DNA of 64,000 nucleotides from Chloracidobacterium sp. Lineage in GTDB: Bacteria; Acidobacteriota; Blastocatellia; Pyrinomonadales; Pyrinomonadaceae. The DNA is taken from positions 248,001 to 312,000 of the forward strand of contig JADJWM010000007.1 of assembly GCA_016716365.1 (NCBI GenBank). Reading direction: 5' to 3'. The notes beneath the pieces are model-generated. The model searched no databases. It saw nothing but the letters and a program-made list of their open reading frames with translations, and was not told the origin of the DNA. Shown piece after piece: positions 38,039-46,875 of this stretch; the first letter of the stretch is position 1; each line of letters opens with the position of its first letter. The position numbers and the translations under genes were made by a program.

Positions 38039-39125
38039 GGCCGTAAATGCAGGCCCGGATCCATTACCGGCGGCAGGCCGGTGGAATTCGTCGCGCCTGG
38101 CGTTTTTCGCGACAGTCCCGCTTCTACTTGTTTTTTCGATCGTTGCCGGGGTCGCGTTCGGTAGCTCGACAATTGCCCCGGAGACGGTTGTCAGGGTCCT
38201 TGCCTTTCAATTGCTTCCGGCGGGATGGGTCGATAATTCACAATTTAGCGAAGCGAATCAGGTGATTGTCTGGCTTGTGCGTGTGCCGAGGGTGTTGGTC
38301 GGAGCACTCGTCGGTGCATCCCTCGGCCTGGCGGGCGCTCAGATGCAGGGCCTTTTCCGCAACGCCCTTGCCTCGCCCGATATCATCGGTAGCAGTTCAG
38401 GAGGGGCCCTCGGTGCCGTTTTGGCCCTGGCCACGGGCCTTGCGACAAGATCGCTTTTCTACCTTCCGGTATTCGCATTTGTCGGCGCGCTTTCGGCTTT
38501 ATTCCTCGTTTATTCGATCGCGACGCGGCGAGGGCGTACGCCAGTTGCGACGCTGCTGTTGGCGGGTATCGCTGTCAACGCGCTGGTCGGGGCCGCGTCC
38601 TCGTTCCTGATCAGCATGCGATGGGTCCGTTACGAGGTTGCTCAGGAGATACTGTTCTGGCTTATGGGCGGACTGGACAACCGAACCTGGGACCATTTCT
38701 GGCTGGTGCTTCCAACCACCTTGATAGGACTGGGGGTTGCGTTGTTGTATGCAAGGGATCTGGATGTCCTTTCGCTCGGTGAGGAAAACGCGCTATCCGT
38801 GGGCACCGACGTCGAGAAGATTAAACGGATACTGATCGCAAGTTCGGCACTGCTGACCGGCGGTGCCGTCGCTGTTTCGGGAACGGTAGGCTTTGTTGGG
38901 CTGGTCGTCCCGCATATCGTTCGGCTGCTGATCGGGCCGCGACACAGGTATTTGCTGCCGGCAAGTGCCTTGGCCGGTGCTGCGTTCCTGATCTTTGCCG
39001 ACATAGTTGCACGAACGATCCAGCGGCCCGAAGAGATTCGCCTTGGCATAATAACGGCCGTATTCGGGGCTCCGTTCTTTCTGTTTCTGCTATTGCGGCA
39101 GCAGCGGAATGTGGGCATCGGTTAA
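38028..39125 (+). CDS. btuC: BtuC/FecCD-type permease
   Basis: About 365 residues from ATG 38028, which overlaps the upstream stop. Roughly ten membrane helices. LVRVPRVLVGALVGASLGLA, AGAQMQGLFRNALASPDIIG and FVGLVVPHIVRLLIGPRHR are the family motifs of the vitamin B12/iron-siderophore permeases; the last is the coupling region. It forms the transporter with the two preceding gene products. Confidence 0.8.
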   Translation: MPNEAVNAGPDPLPAAGRWNSSRLAFFATVPLLLVFSIVAGVAFGSSTIAPETVVRVLAFQLLPAGWVDNSQFSEANQVIVWLVRVPRVLVGALVGASLGLAGAQMQGLFRNALASPDIIGSSSGGALGAVLALATGLATRSLFYLPVFAFVGALSALFLVYSIATRRGRTPVATLLLAGIAVNALVGAASSFLISMRWVRYEVAQEILFWLMGGLDNRTWDHFWLVLPTTLIGLGVALLYARDLDVLSLGEENALSVGTDVEKIKRILIASSALLTGGAVAVSGTVGFVGLVVPHIVRLLIGPRHRYLLPASALAGAAFLIFADIVARTIQRPEEIRLGIITAVFGAPFFLFLLLRQQRNVGIG

Positions 39126-39240
39126 GTTCAAAAGTAGGATCCATTGCGAATTCGATGAACTGCCATCAGAGCGGGCGGTCACGAGGGCGAATTCATAAGG
39201 AGTTGCAACGGATAGTAAGATGTTTGGGTTAAGGCGGCTA

Positions 39241-39246
39241 TATAAT
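39241..39246 (+). promoter_or_regulatory. Possible -10 box of the adenosyltransferase gene
   Basis: A perfect TATAAT lies 57 bases before the start codon at 39304. No good -35 box is found 16-18 bases upstream (AGATGT at 17), so the promoter is weak or activator-dependent, or the box is coincidental. Confidence 0.3.
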
Positions 39247-39303
39247 TCCGTTGGGATCCGCAGTTCACGGGTCGATGTGTAAGGCGATACTTGGGAAGAA
39301 TAC

Positions 39304-39888
39304 ATGAGCAGCATTGCAACAAAGCGAGGCGACAAGGGAGAGACAAATTTGATCGGCGGGTCCAGGGTTCCGAAATCGGACCTTCGTGTCGAAGCTTACG
39401 GCACACTCGATGAACTGGGAAGCCAGATCGCGTTCGCTCGGTCGATATGCGACGATGCCGAAGTAAACGAACGTGCGAAAGAAATTCAGAAAGAACTGTT
39501 TTTGGTCAACTCGGTGATCGCCACCGTCCCTGACGGCAAGCGGACGCCGCCGGAAGTGCCGGAAGCGATGATCGACAGGCTGAGCGAAGAAGTCTTGCGG
39601 ATCGAGGCGATCGAAGGCATCATTGGCGACTGGTCGCTGCCCGGCGACCTCCCGGCCGCAGCCGCATTTGATGTCGCGCGAACGGTCTGCCGGCGTGCCG
39701 AAAGGGTGCTGGTGCGGCTGACGGAAACGGATGATCGCCCTCAGCTTGCCAACGTGATCACCTATGTAAATCGCCTATCCGACCTGATCTGGCTTTACGG
39801 CCGGCTACTCGAGGTTCGCGCCGGGATCGATTCGCGGCTTCGTGACGAAACCAACATCGCGGGCAATAAGTGGTCAAAGGCTTGGTAA
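39304..39888 (+). CDS. PduO-type cob(I)alamin adenosyltransferase
   Basis: A 194-residue four-helix enzyme that transfers the adenosyl group of ATP to cob(I)alamin. The family motifs are present: TKRGDKGETNLIGGSRV (the ATP-binding loop), RVEAYGTLDELGS, then ARTVCRRAERVLVRL and VITYVNRLSDLIWLYGRLLE. It follows the BtuCDF-like operon by 178 bases, which points to cobalamin as the imported ligand. Confidence 0.92.
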   Translation: MSSIATKRGDKGETNLIGGSRVPKSDLRVEAYGTLDELGSQIAFARSICDDAEVNERAKEIQKELFLVNSVIATVPDGKRTPPEVPEAMIDRLSEEVLRIEAIEGIIGDWSLPGDLPAAAAFDVARTVCRRAERVLVRLTETDDRPQLANVITYVNRLSDLIWLYGRLLEVRAGIDSRLRDETNIAGNKWSKAW

Positions 39889-40116
39889 ACGCCGAGGACG
39901 ATCGGATCACTTGTTCCTGCGGATCACTACTGTAAATGCCGATAAAATGGAGATCTTCGAGTGCCGAGGTTTCGAAGATTTTGGCGAGGAAATATTGGGA
40001 ACGTCGGGATCGTTTCCGCGGCTCGCGGAGACAGGGGTGGTGACCTGTATTGGGAAAGAAGCGCCCCTCCGCGTCTTTACCACCCAATCACGAGCTGACC
40101 GACGGCCAAGCCCACC

Positions 40117-40134
40117 CCTCCTTGTAGAAGGAGG
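40117..40134. other. Stem-loop CCTCCTT-GTAG-AAGGAGG
   Basis: A perfect seven-base-pair stem with a four-base loop. The right arm is a full Shine-Dalgarno core (AAGGAGG) followed, after four bases, by GTG at 40139. On the minus strand it lies about 40 bases beyond the 3' end of the tRNA, so it could act as a processing or termination structure, though it lacks a T-run. Confidence 0.4.
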
Positions 40135-40174
40135 TCACGTGACGATCAAACAAATGCCTTGGAGTCGAGAAAGA

Positions 40175-40251
40175 TGGTACACCCGGCATGATTCGAACAT
40201 GCGACCCCTTGATTCGTAGTCAAGTACTCTATCCAGCTGAGCTACGGGTGC
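40175..40251 (-). tRNA. tRNA-Arg (anticodon ACG)
   Basis: Read on the minus strand, the cloverleaf is complete: acceptor GCACCCG/CGGGTGT (with one G-U pair), D arm AGCTCAGCTGGATAGAGT, anticodon stem CTTGA/TCAAG with loop CTACGAA (anticodon ACG at 40215-40217), T arm GCATG/CATGC with TTCGAAT loop, discriminator A, and an encoded CCA at 40175-40177. It decodes CGU/CGC/CGA with inosine. Confidence 0.95.
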
Positions 40252-40428
40252 CCAAGAGAACTTCTAGCCTACATAAACGCAAAAGCGGGTGTCAAGTTTT
40301 GGCCCGACCGTACAACCGAGCGGTAGCCATCAACTGAAGTAGTATTCGGACCGAAAGCCGTTTGAGATCGTGCATACTACGATCGGGCCCGCCGCTCGTT
40401 CAGCACTACCGTGTCAAGACGTCCGCGC

Positions 40429-41418
40429 TTAGCGGGCGAAATAGCCGGTCCGCGAGCGCGAGATCAGGTCGGGGCTTGCGACCTCGACCTTGATGGCCCT
40501 CCATCTACCGTCCTTTTTCAAATTCGTCGGCTGATATTCGATGGTATATAGCGAGCGAAGGTCGGCCGCCACCGCACCATAGAGAACGGCCATTTGGTCG
40601 AGCCGTTCGATGGTGTTCAAGGTGCCGCCGGTCCGTTCGGCGACGAGGTTGAGCCGGGTTCTCGCGGCACGAAAAAGCGCGACCTGCATTGGCGTTGGGT
40701 CAGCCAGACGAGCGGGATCGCCGGTCGGAAGAGCTAAAGGGTAGATGGTAACGCCCAAAAGGTGCGAACGGGAAAGTATCCGGCCGAGTGCCTCACTTGC
40801 TTCGGGCTTCAACGCGTCGGCAAATGCCTCGGGCGGCGTTTGCTCAAGGACCTTGCGGTCCACCTCTCGCATGTCCGTGTCAACCCCGTCGGTCAAAACG
40901 ACGATCGCTTTTCGGCGACCTTCCTCGCGCTCCAGGCGCTCGATGGCGAATTCGAAAGCTTTGTAAAGGTCAGTGTCGCCGGAACCGTTCGCCACAGTGA
41001 TCGAATTAAGTGCCGTCGCTCGATTCGTTGTGAAATTATTCAGCAGCCGAATCTTCGAATAGAACTCGATGACCGCGACTCGATCATCGGGTGCGAGGGC
41101 ATCCAGAAAGCGGGACGCCGAAAGCCGGATGTTCTGGCGAAAACTTCGCGTCGAGCCGCTCATATCAAGAAGCATCACGACGCTGAACGGTGCCGAAGTC
41201 GTGTCGAACCGAACTATCTCCTGGCGTACCCCGTCCTCATAGACGGAAAAATCGTCGCGGTTCAAAGAAACGATCGGCCGGCCGCGAGAATCGACCACGC
41301 CGACGTTAACACGCACGATCGCAGAGTCCACACGGATGGGATCATCAACCTGGGCCGACGCAAAGCCGACCAGGAGAAAAACGCACAGTAAAAATTTGAG
41401 GGCAAACCGCTTCAACAT
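40429..41418 (-). CDS. Secreted VWFA-related domain protein
   Basis: A 329-residue exported protein with a signal peptide (cleavage after FASA). A short N-terminal domain (VNVGVVDSRGRPIVSLNRDDFSVYEDG) leads to a von Willebrand factor A domain with the MIDAS motif DMSGSTRS, then FYSKIRLLN and VVLTDGVDTDMREV. This layout is the VWFA-related family that is common in Acidobacteriota. It probably binds other proteins at the surface through a metal ion. It is divergent from the next gene. Confidence 0.85.
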   Translation of the reverse strand: MLKRFALKFLLCVFLLVGFASAQVDDPIRVDSAIVRVNVGVVDSRGRPIVSLNRDDFSVYEDGVRQEIVRFDTTSAPFSVVMLLDMSGSTRSFRQNIRLSASRFLDALAPDDRVAVIEFYSKIRLLNNFTTNRATALNSITVANGSGDTDLYKAFEFAIERLEREEGRRKAIVVLTDGVDTDMREVDRKVLEQTPPEAFADALKPEASEALGRILSRSHLLGVTIYPLALPTGDPARLADPTPMQVALFRAARTRLNLVAERTGGTLNTIERLDQMAVLYGAVAADLRSLYTIEYQPTNLKKDGRWRAIKVEVASPDLISRSRTGYFAR

Positions 41419-41486
41419 AAAAAAGTCTAACAGTCAGACGCAGTTTCGAAAAATTCGGTTGCATCCACGCTATCATCATAATTTTC

Positions 41487-41515
41487 TTAACATTACCGGG
41501 CAGTTGGTCTATAAT
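41487..41515 (+). promoter_or_regulatory. Sigma-70 type promoter
   Basis: TTAACA (41487-41492), 17 bases, TATAAT (41510-41515): near-consensus -35, ideal spacing and consensus -10. Transcription should begin near 41522 and give a leader of about 75 bases before the start codon at 41598. It is the clearest promoter in the window. Confidence 0.65.
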
Positions 41516-41597
41516 GGGACGTTCACTCAAGGCTGCGTTTGTATAGGTTTTCAAGTAGTTGCAATTTAGTGACGGGCTTGGGCAAAGGACCATCGGA

Positions 41598-42131
41598 ATG
41601 TTTTTTAGGCCTAACTTCTGCTGCAATTGCGGAGAGAGGATCCAGCGGGCTGAGTGGAAACTCCTAACCAGCCGCCGCTTTTGCGACGTTTGTGCGATCG
41701 AACGGCAGGGGACTGAATGGTTCCCGAGGGCGATCGTAGCGGGCGGGGTGCTGATCGGGGTCTTCGGTGCCGGTAATTATCTGCGAACCGCGGAGGCTCC
41801 GGCGACCGCGGTGCCGTTTAGGGCCGTTGAAGGCCCGCAGGTCAGGCAAGTGATGAGCGCCCCGACGGGCGGAGATCTTCGTTCTCAAGGACCGGCCGCG
41901 GAACTTCCCGAAGCCGCCCGGCCCGATAAGGACTCAACGAGTTTTCCTAACGGCCCGGCTGTTGAACGGCAAGTCGGCCCGGCCGATTCGGCCTCTCAGG
42001 GATACTTCTGCGGTGCCCTGACGAAGAAGGGTAAGCCGTGTTCACGCCGCGTTAAGACCAAGACGAGGTGCTGGCAGCATCAGGGCCAACCGCATGTGTC
42101 CGAGATCGCGCGTGAAACAGAATTCTACTGA
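41598..42131 (+). CDS. Membrane protein with two zinc-binding modules
   Basis: About 177 residues from ATG 41598. An N-terminal zinc ribbon (CCNCGE and CDVCAIE) precedes a membrane helix (about 44-63, FPRAIVAGGVLIGVFGAGNYL). A ~75-residue disordered linker then leads to a C-terminal CGALTKKGKPCSRRVKTKTR...CWQH module, which resembles the small DUF5763-like cysteine/histidine domain. The two zinc modules would lie on opposite sides of the membrane. The gene lies just upstream of the Ser/Thr kinase gene. Function unknown. Confidence 0.6.
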   Translation: MFFRPNFCCNCGERIQRAEWKLLTSRRFCDVCAIERQGTEWFPRAIVAGGVLIGVFGAGNYLRTAEAPATAVPFRAVEGPQVRQVMSAPTGGDLRSQGPAAELPEAARPDKDSTSFPNGPAVERQVGPADSASQGYFCGALTKKGKPCSRRVKTKTRCWQHQGQPHVSEIARETEFY

Positions 42132-42254
42132 GTTTGAAAGAAAACCGGCCTCTATTTCGCAATTTAGGGCGGGGATATCGGTTCATTGCACATTTTTAAA
42201 CCTTTAAGGGAGGGGTTGCGGTCGGAAACGATAACCGCGTGCTCCCGATCATAA

Positions 42255-44162
42255 ATGAAACCTTTAGCACAGAATACACTCATCCAGAACCGTTACCTGA
42301 TCGTCCACCGGATCGGCAAGGGCGGTATGGGTGAAGTTTACCTCGCGGTTGACCAGCGTCTGGGCAGCGCGGTCGCATTGAAACGAACATTCTTCGCCGG
42401 CGACGAGATGCTCGGAAACGCATTCGAACGGGAAGCCCGGACGCTTGCACGAATGCGGCATCCGGTACTTCCGAAGGTGAGCGACCATTTCGGCGAAAAC
42501 GACGAGCAGTACCTCGTCATGGAGCACATCTCGGGCGACGATCTTTCGAAGCGACTGGATTCTGCCGGAAAGCCTTTCCCGGTAAGCTGGGTGCTCTTCT
42601 GGGCCGACCAACTCCTTGATGCACTGTCGTATCTGCACACGCACGAGCCGCCGATCATTCACCGCGATATCAAACCGCAGAATCTGAAGCTGACGGATGA
42701 GAACCATATCATCCTGCTGGACTTCGGCCTTTCGAAGACCTCGACAGGACAAACGAACATCTCGCAGTCGGGAAGCACGGGCAGCGTGGTCGGATATACA
42801 CCGCACTATGCCCCGATGGAACAGATCCGCGGGATCGGAACAAGTGCTCGAAGCGATCTTTACTCCTTATCGGCAACACTTTACCAGCTTTTGACGAATA
42901 CGATCCCGGTGGATGCTCTGACAAGGGCCGACGCTCTTTTGAACGAACTTCCGGACCCGATAAAGCCGCCCCATGAATTGAACCCCGAGGTCCCCGCGGC
43001 CGTTTCTGCGATCATCCTCCGCGGGATGGAGGTGAGTCAGGAGAAGCGTTTCGCGAACGCTCGCGAGATGCAAAGGGTACTGCGAAAGGCCTTCAGTGAG
43101 ATGCAGCAGGCGACGAACGCGCAGACGGTCGCGTTTACGGCGGAAGAGACCGCGGTGATGACGGGAGCGGCGGGTATCGTTACCGGAGCCGCCTCGCTGC
43201 CGGGCGACCGGTCACAAGAGCCGGAGGTTCCGGAAGTACAGGCATCGTCCCCCGAGGCTGCCATCCAGCCGGACGAGAATATCGACCTTGAAGCGACGAT
43301 GGCATTTCCCCCGCCGGAATCCGACAGCGGTGTTCGGCAGGCAGACGTAAAAACTGAAGTATTCAATGCCGGGGGTTCGAGTGATCCATTCGCGGCCGCC
43401 GGCCTTGCGGATACAGGCACGTCGGACGGGGTTCTTGCATCGGAAATCCCGTCGGAGCCAGACGGATTTGACGCAGGTCCTGCGAGCGTGATCCCGCCTG
43501 AATCTACTGCGGAACCTTCGTTCGCCGACGCGACCGTGCCGTTCATCGCACTCGACCACACGACCTCCGAGCCTTCGGATGCTGGCCAGGTGTCGGGTGC
43601 TCCCGCACCGTTCGGTGAGCAGTTTGTTCAGGAACAGTCGATCCCCGAATTTGTCCCTCCCACTGAAGAAGACGAACCTGAACATGTCGAGCCGCCGGTA
43701 GCCGCCGTTGCGGCGCCATCGTATGCGCATCCCGCCGCACGGCCTCAGAAGAAGTCGTCAGGAAAGGCGATCGCGATAATCGGCGGGCTTGCGGCGGTCC
43801 TTCTGTTGGGTGCGGCACTCGCCGGAGGGATCTGGGCGTATATGAAATACGGTTCGGCCGCGGCGGTCACCGAAGCAACGCCCGAACCGACACCAGAGGC
43901 AACCATCTTTGACGAACCGACGCCAGACCCGAACTTTGGGCTTGCGGACAACTCGAATACATCAAATACGAATTCCGAGGTTCCTTCGAACAGTGATTCG
44001 AACAGCGATCTTACGGTCGAACCGACGCCCGAGCGTACGCCCGCCGAAACCGGGCCGAGGTCAACGCCGAGGCCTGTTGGCACTCCGCGGCCTGTTACGA
44101 CGCCCGAACGGCGGCCGACCCCGCGGAGAACACCGGTCACGCGGCCGACGGTTCTCCCGTAG
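42255..44162 (+). CDS. Membrane Ser/Thr protein kinase
   Basis: A 635-residue Hanks-type kinase. The glycine loop is GKGGMGEVYLA (21-31), the ATP lysine Lys43 (VALKR), the catalytic loop HRDIKPQN (136-143) and DFG at 156-158. A long acidic, proline-rich linker (about 285-495) precedes one membrane helix (about 503-528) and a threonine/proline-rich external tail with TPEPTPEAT, FDEPTPDP and a basic RRTPVTRPT end. No PASTA or other sensor domain is seen outside. The TPR gene begins 13 bases later. Confidence 0.88.
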   Translation: MKPLAQNTLIQNRYLIVHRIGKGGMGEVYLAVDQRLGSAVALKRTFFAGDEMLGNAFEREARTLARMRHPVLPKVSDHFGENDEQYLVMEHISGDDLSKRLDSAGKPFPVSWVLFWADQLLDALSYLHTHEPPIIHRDIKPQNLKLTDENHIILLDFGLSKTSTGQTNISQSGSTGSVVGYTPHYAPMEQIRGIGTSARSDLYSLSATLYQLLTNTIPVDALTRADALLNELPDPIKPPHELNPEVPAAVSAIILRGMEVSQEKRFANAREMQRVLRKAFSEMQQATNAQTVAFTAEETAVMTGAAGIVTGAASLPGDRSQEPEVPEVQASSPEAAIQPDENIDLEATMAFPPPESDSGVRQADVKTEVFNAGGSSDPFAAAGLADTGTSDGVLASEIPSEPDGFDAGPASVIPPESTAEPSFADATVPFIALDHTTSEPSDAGQVSGAPAPFGEQFVQEQSIPEFVPPTEEDEPEHVEPPVAAVAAPSYAHPAARPQKKSSGKAIAIIGGLAAVLLLGAALAGGIWAYMKYGSAAAVTEATPEPTPEATIFDEPTPDPNFGLADNSNTSNTNSEVPSNSDSNSDLTVEPTPERTPAETGPRSTPRPVGTPRPVTTPERRPTPRRTPVTRPTVLP

Positions 44163-44175
44163 AGAGGAGATCAAG

Positions 44176-45567
44176 ATGATCAAGAATAGAAATATCCGCT
44201 ACATGGCCTTTGCAGCCGTTCTGGTCGGCATCGGCGTATTCGCTTCTTCAGCCGAAGGCCAGTCACGGGCCGACCGCGAGGCCGCCGACAGGCTTGTCCG
44301 CGACGGCGACCGGGCGTCCCAGCAGCGCAACTACGGCAACGCCATCGAGAACTATTCCAAGGCCATCGCGTTGGTGCCGAATCACGCAGCTGCTCATTAC
44401 AAGAAGGGCGTGGCACATTACACGCTTAACCAGTACGACCAGGCCGTGACATCCTTCGATTCGGCCCTGAGGAACGGTTACAAGGAGAATGACGTGTATC
44501 GGGCGCGTTGGTACCCGCTCGCTGCAACCAAGAACTATGACGGAGCCCTCCGCGATATAAATGCGGCATTGAAGGACGATCCAAACGACATTGACCTGAT
44601 CCGAGGGCTCGGCAACGTGAGCTTTGACAAGGGCGATTACGCCGGTGCCGTCGCCGCATATCAGCGGATAGTTCAGCGTGTGCCGAACAGCGCGGACGTC
44701 TATTACCGAATAGCGCTTGCGAAATCCAAAATGGGGGATGTTGACGGGCAGGTTGTGGCGGCTGAAGAGGCGATCCGGCGAAACACTCAATTCCTTTCGG
44801 ACGCATGGCTGATCATCGGAGAGGCCCGGCACATTCAAAAGCGGATACCGGAGGCGATCGACGCCTATTCGAGGGCGCTCGCTTCAAAACCCGACAAGTA
44901 TCAGGCGTATAGGCAGTTGGCGGAACTCTACCGCAGCCAGAACATGATCGACGATGCGATCAAGATCTCGCGTGAAGCGCTCGCGCTTTATCCAACGGAC
45001 GGCTATATCTACACCGACCTGAGCTGGTTCTACAGCCTTGCGGGCCGTACGGACGATGCGATCGCTGCCGGCCGATCGGCCACACAGCTCCTGCCAAAGG
45101 AGTACATGGGCTATACAAACCTTTGCCGTGCGTACATCGAAGCCAAAAAGCCTGAGCTCGCGATCAGCACCTGTAATTCGGCACTTAGATTGAAGCCCGG
45201 CGAAGGCGAAACGCTCTTTTATCTCGGCCGGGCGCACACGCAAATGCGTAAGACGGCCGACGCGGAACGTTACTACAAACAGGCGGTCACCGGTCTGGTG
45301 GAGTTTACAAGGGCGAACCCGGTTTACTCCGACGGCTATTATCTTCTCGGGAATGCTTATGCGGAGGTCGGCGAGAATGACAATGCGGTCGAGGCTTACA
45401 AGAAGTGTCTCGAGCTAAACCCGCGGTTCTCAAAAGCGAACTTCAATATAGGTATCATTAAGATAATCGAACGGGACAAGGAGGGGGCGCTGGCTCAATA
45501 CAACGCTTTGCTTATGGTCGACAAGGACCTTGCCGAAAGGCTGAAGGCTGAGATCGATAAGATGTAG
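44176..45567 (+). CDS. Secreted TPR-repeat protein
   Basis: 463 residues from ATG 44176; AGGAGA at 44165 sets the start. The signal peptide ends at about SSAEG|QSRAD. Eleven or so TPR units follow, for example YGNAIENYSKAIALVPNHAA, YDQAVTSFDSALRNGYKEND and YAGAVAAYQRIVQRVPNSAD. Together with the kinase just upstream it probably forms one operon; it could be the periplasmic partner or target of the kinase. The convergent lipocalin gene ends 26 bases away. Confidence 0.8.
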   Translation: MIKNRNIRYMAFAAVLVGIGVFASSAEGQSRADREAADRLVRDGDRASQQRNYGNAIENYSKAIALVPNHAAAHYKKGVAHYTLNQYDQAVTSFDSALRNGYKENDVYRARWYPLAATKNYDGALRDINAALKDDPNDIDLIRGLGNVSFDKGDYAGAVAAYQRIVQRVPNSADVYYRIALAKSKMGDVDGQVVAAEEAIRRNTQFLSDAWLIIGEARHIQKRIPEAIDAYSRALASKPDKYQAYRQLAELYRSQNMIDDAIKISREALALYPTDGYIYTDLSWFYSLAGRTDDAIAAGRSATQLLPKEYMGYTNLCRAYIEAKKPELAISTCNSALRLKPGEGETLFYLGRAHTQMRKTADAERYYKQAVTGLVEFTRANPVYSDGYYLLGNAYAEVGENDNAVEAYKKCLELNPRFSKANFNIGIIKIIERDKEGALAQYNALLMVDKDLAERLKAEIDKM

Positions 45568-45593
45568 CTGAGGTTCGATCGAGACTTTTTCTC

Positions 45594-46775
45594 TCAAAAA
45601 CCGAAACGGGCCAACTGTTCGCCTAAAAGGAAACGGCTCAGGTCAGGAGCTTCGTGGGTCCGGTCGTAGCCGACAAGCTCGACATAGGCATTACCGTTGA
45701 CCGGTTCGCCACGTTTGATACCCTTGACGCGGCAAGCTCCCTCCCAATAGACGATCATAGTCGTTCCCCGCGTATCGAGCTCCTGGTCCTCCAGGACCGG
45801 CTCGACTTCCAATTCAAGCGAAAGAGCGGGGACGCTGATCCGCCATCCGCTCGGATACTCGGCAGCTGACCTGAGGCTCGTCCACGTTCCGGTAACCTCG
45901 ATCTCGAAATCTTCCGGACTGATCTTCTCTACCGACTCGTCCGAGTCGTTGAACGATCCCATCGAATATCCGGTCGGCAGGCCGTGCGAATCACGGATCT
46001 GATAGAGCATCAATTCGGAATTGTCGTCGAGCTGGATCGAGAACCAATCCCAGCCTTTTTGGTTCTCGGTCGGCGACCAGGTGCCGAATTCGCGGTCCAT
46101 CCAGGCCTCTCCGCGGAAATGCTCGAGCCTTCCGTCGATCGTTATATCGCCCTCCATCTCCATCCGCGTGTATGTAAAATACCTGGACGCCTGGCCTTCA
46201 TCCTTGAACGAAACGCCGCTATCGCCGTTAAGGACGGGTGGTTTCTTCGGAGTCAGAGATGTTTCGAAGATGGATGAGCCATCGAGCGACGCCCTGAGGA
46301 TGTGGCTGCCGCCGGCCTCGCGGGCCGACCAGTCGCCTAACGAAAGATAATAATGGGACCGGCCGGCCGCTGCCCGAAGGTCGAGCAGTCCATTCGAGCT
46401 CTTGCGGTGCGCATATCGAAATTTGCCGGAGCTTTTGTCGGTCACGGCGAAATGTGCAAAGTAGTAGGGATTTCCGATGAGCCTCAGCGGGACGATCGAG
46501 AACCGGTCGAGGTCCGTGCGTCGTTTGAAGAAGACCAATTCGAAGCCAAAATCTAAACCGCGGTCGCCCCTGCCGTGGCCGGTGTAATACCACCATTCGG
46601 TCTGAACGTTCGGATGAGCGGCCAGGTCACGGGGAAGCACAACCGGGTCGAACTCGGTGCCGTCCCTGAGATGATCAGGCTCGCCCGCGACCGTATCCGC
46701 GATCGCGTCGAAGAATGAAGATGCGGTCCTTTCTGCGTTCCGGAAAAATGAAGTGTAGAGATCGTCGAATTGCAT
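45594..46775 (-). CDS. AttH/CrtC-like lipocalin-domain protein
   Basis: A 393-residue soluble protein. TEWWYYTGHGRG near residue 60 and RGEAWMDREFGTWSP near residue 225 are the landmarks of the AttH/carotenoid 1,2-hydratase-like lipocalin family. The family has two lipocalin-like barrels; the substrate of most members is unknown, and carotenoid hydration needs other evidence. No signal peptide is seen. It is the last gene of the sigma/anti-sigma run on the minus strand. Confidence 0.8.
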   Translation of the reverse strand: MQFDDLYTSFFRNAERTASSFFDAIADTVAGEPDHLRDGTEFDPVVLPRDLAAHPNVQTEWWYYTGHGRGDRGLDFGFELVFFKRRTDLDRFSIVPLRLIGNPYYFAHFAVTDKSSGKFRYAHRKSSNGLLDLRAAAGRSHYYLSLGDWSAREAGGSHILRASLDGSSIFETSLTPKKPPVLNGDSGVSFKDEGQASRYFTYTRMEMEGDITIDGRLEHFRGEAWMDREFGTWSPTENQKGWDWFSIQLDDNSELMLYQIRDSHGLPTGYSMGSFNDSDESVEKISPEDFEIEVTGTWTSLRSAAEYPSGWRISVPALSLELEVEPVLEDQELDTRGTTMIVYWEGACRVKGIKRGEPVNGNAYVELVGYDRTHEAPDLSRFLLGEQLARFGF

Positions 46776-46875
46776 GTTAGGTTGTCAAAGTATCGAATCT
46801 TTGACTCTCTGATGCAATTCGGCTAACGGCGGAAGGCGGATTCAGGCAGAGCCTGGGGCCGGGGAAAGCGGCGGT

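Noticed and set aside
40139..40217. A 26-residue gene antisense to the tRNA
   Set aside because: Its second half is the antisense of a tRNA (TRHDSNMRPLDS), a well-known false-gene pattern. The start signal is good, but the product is not credible.
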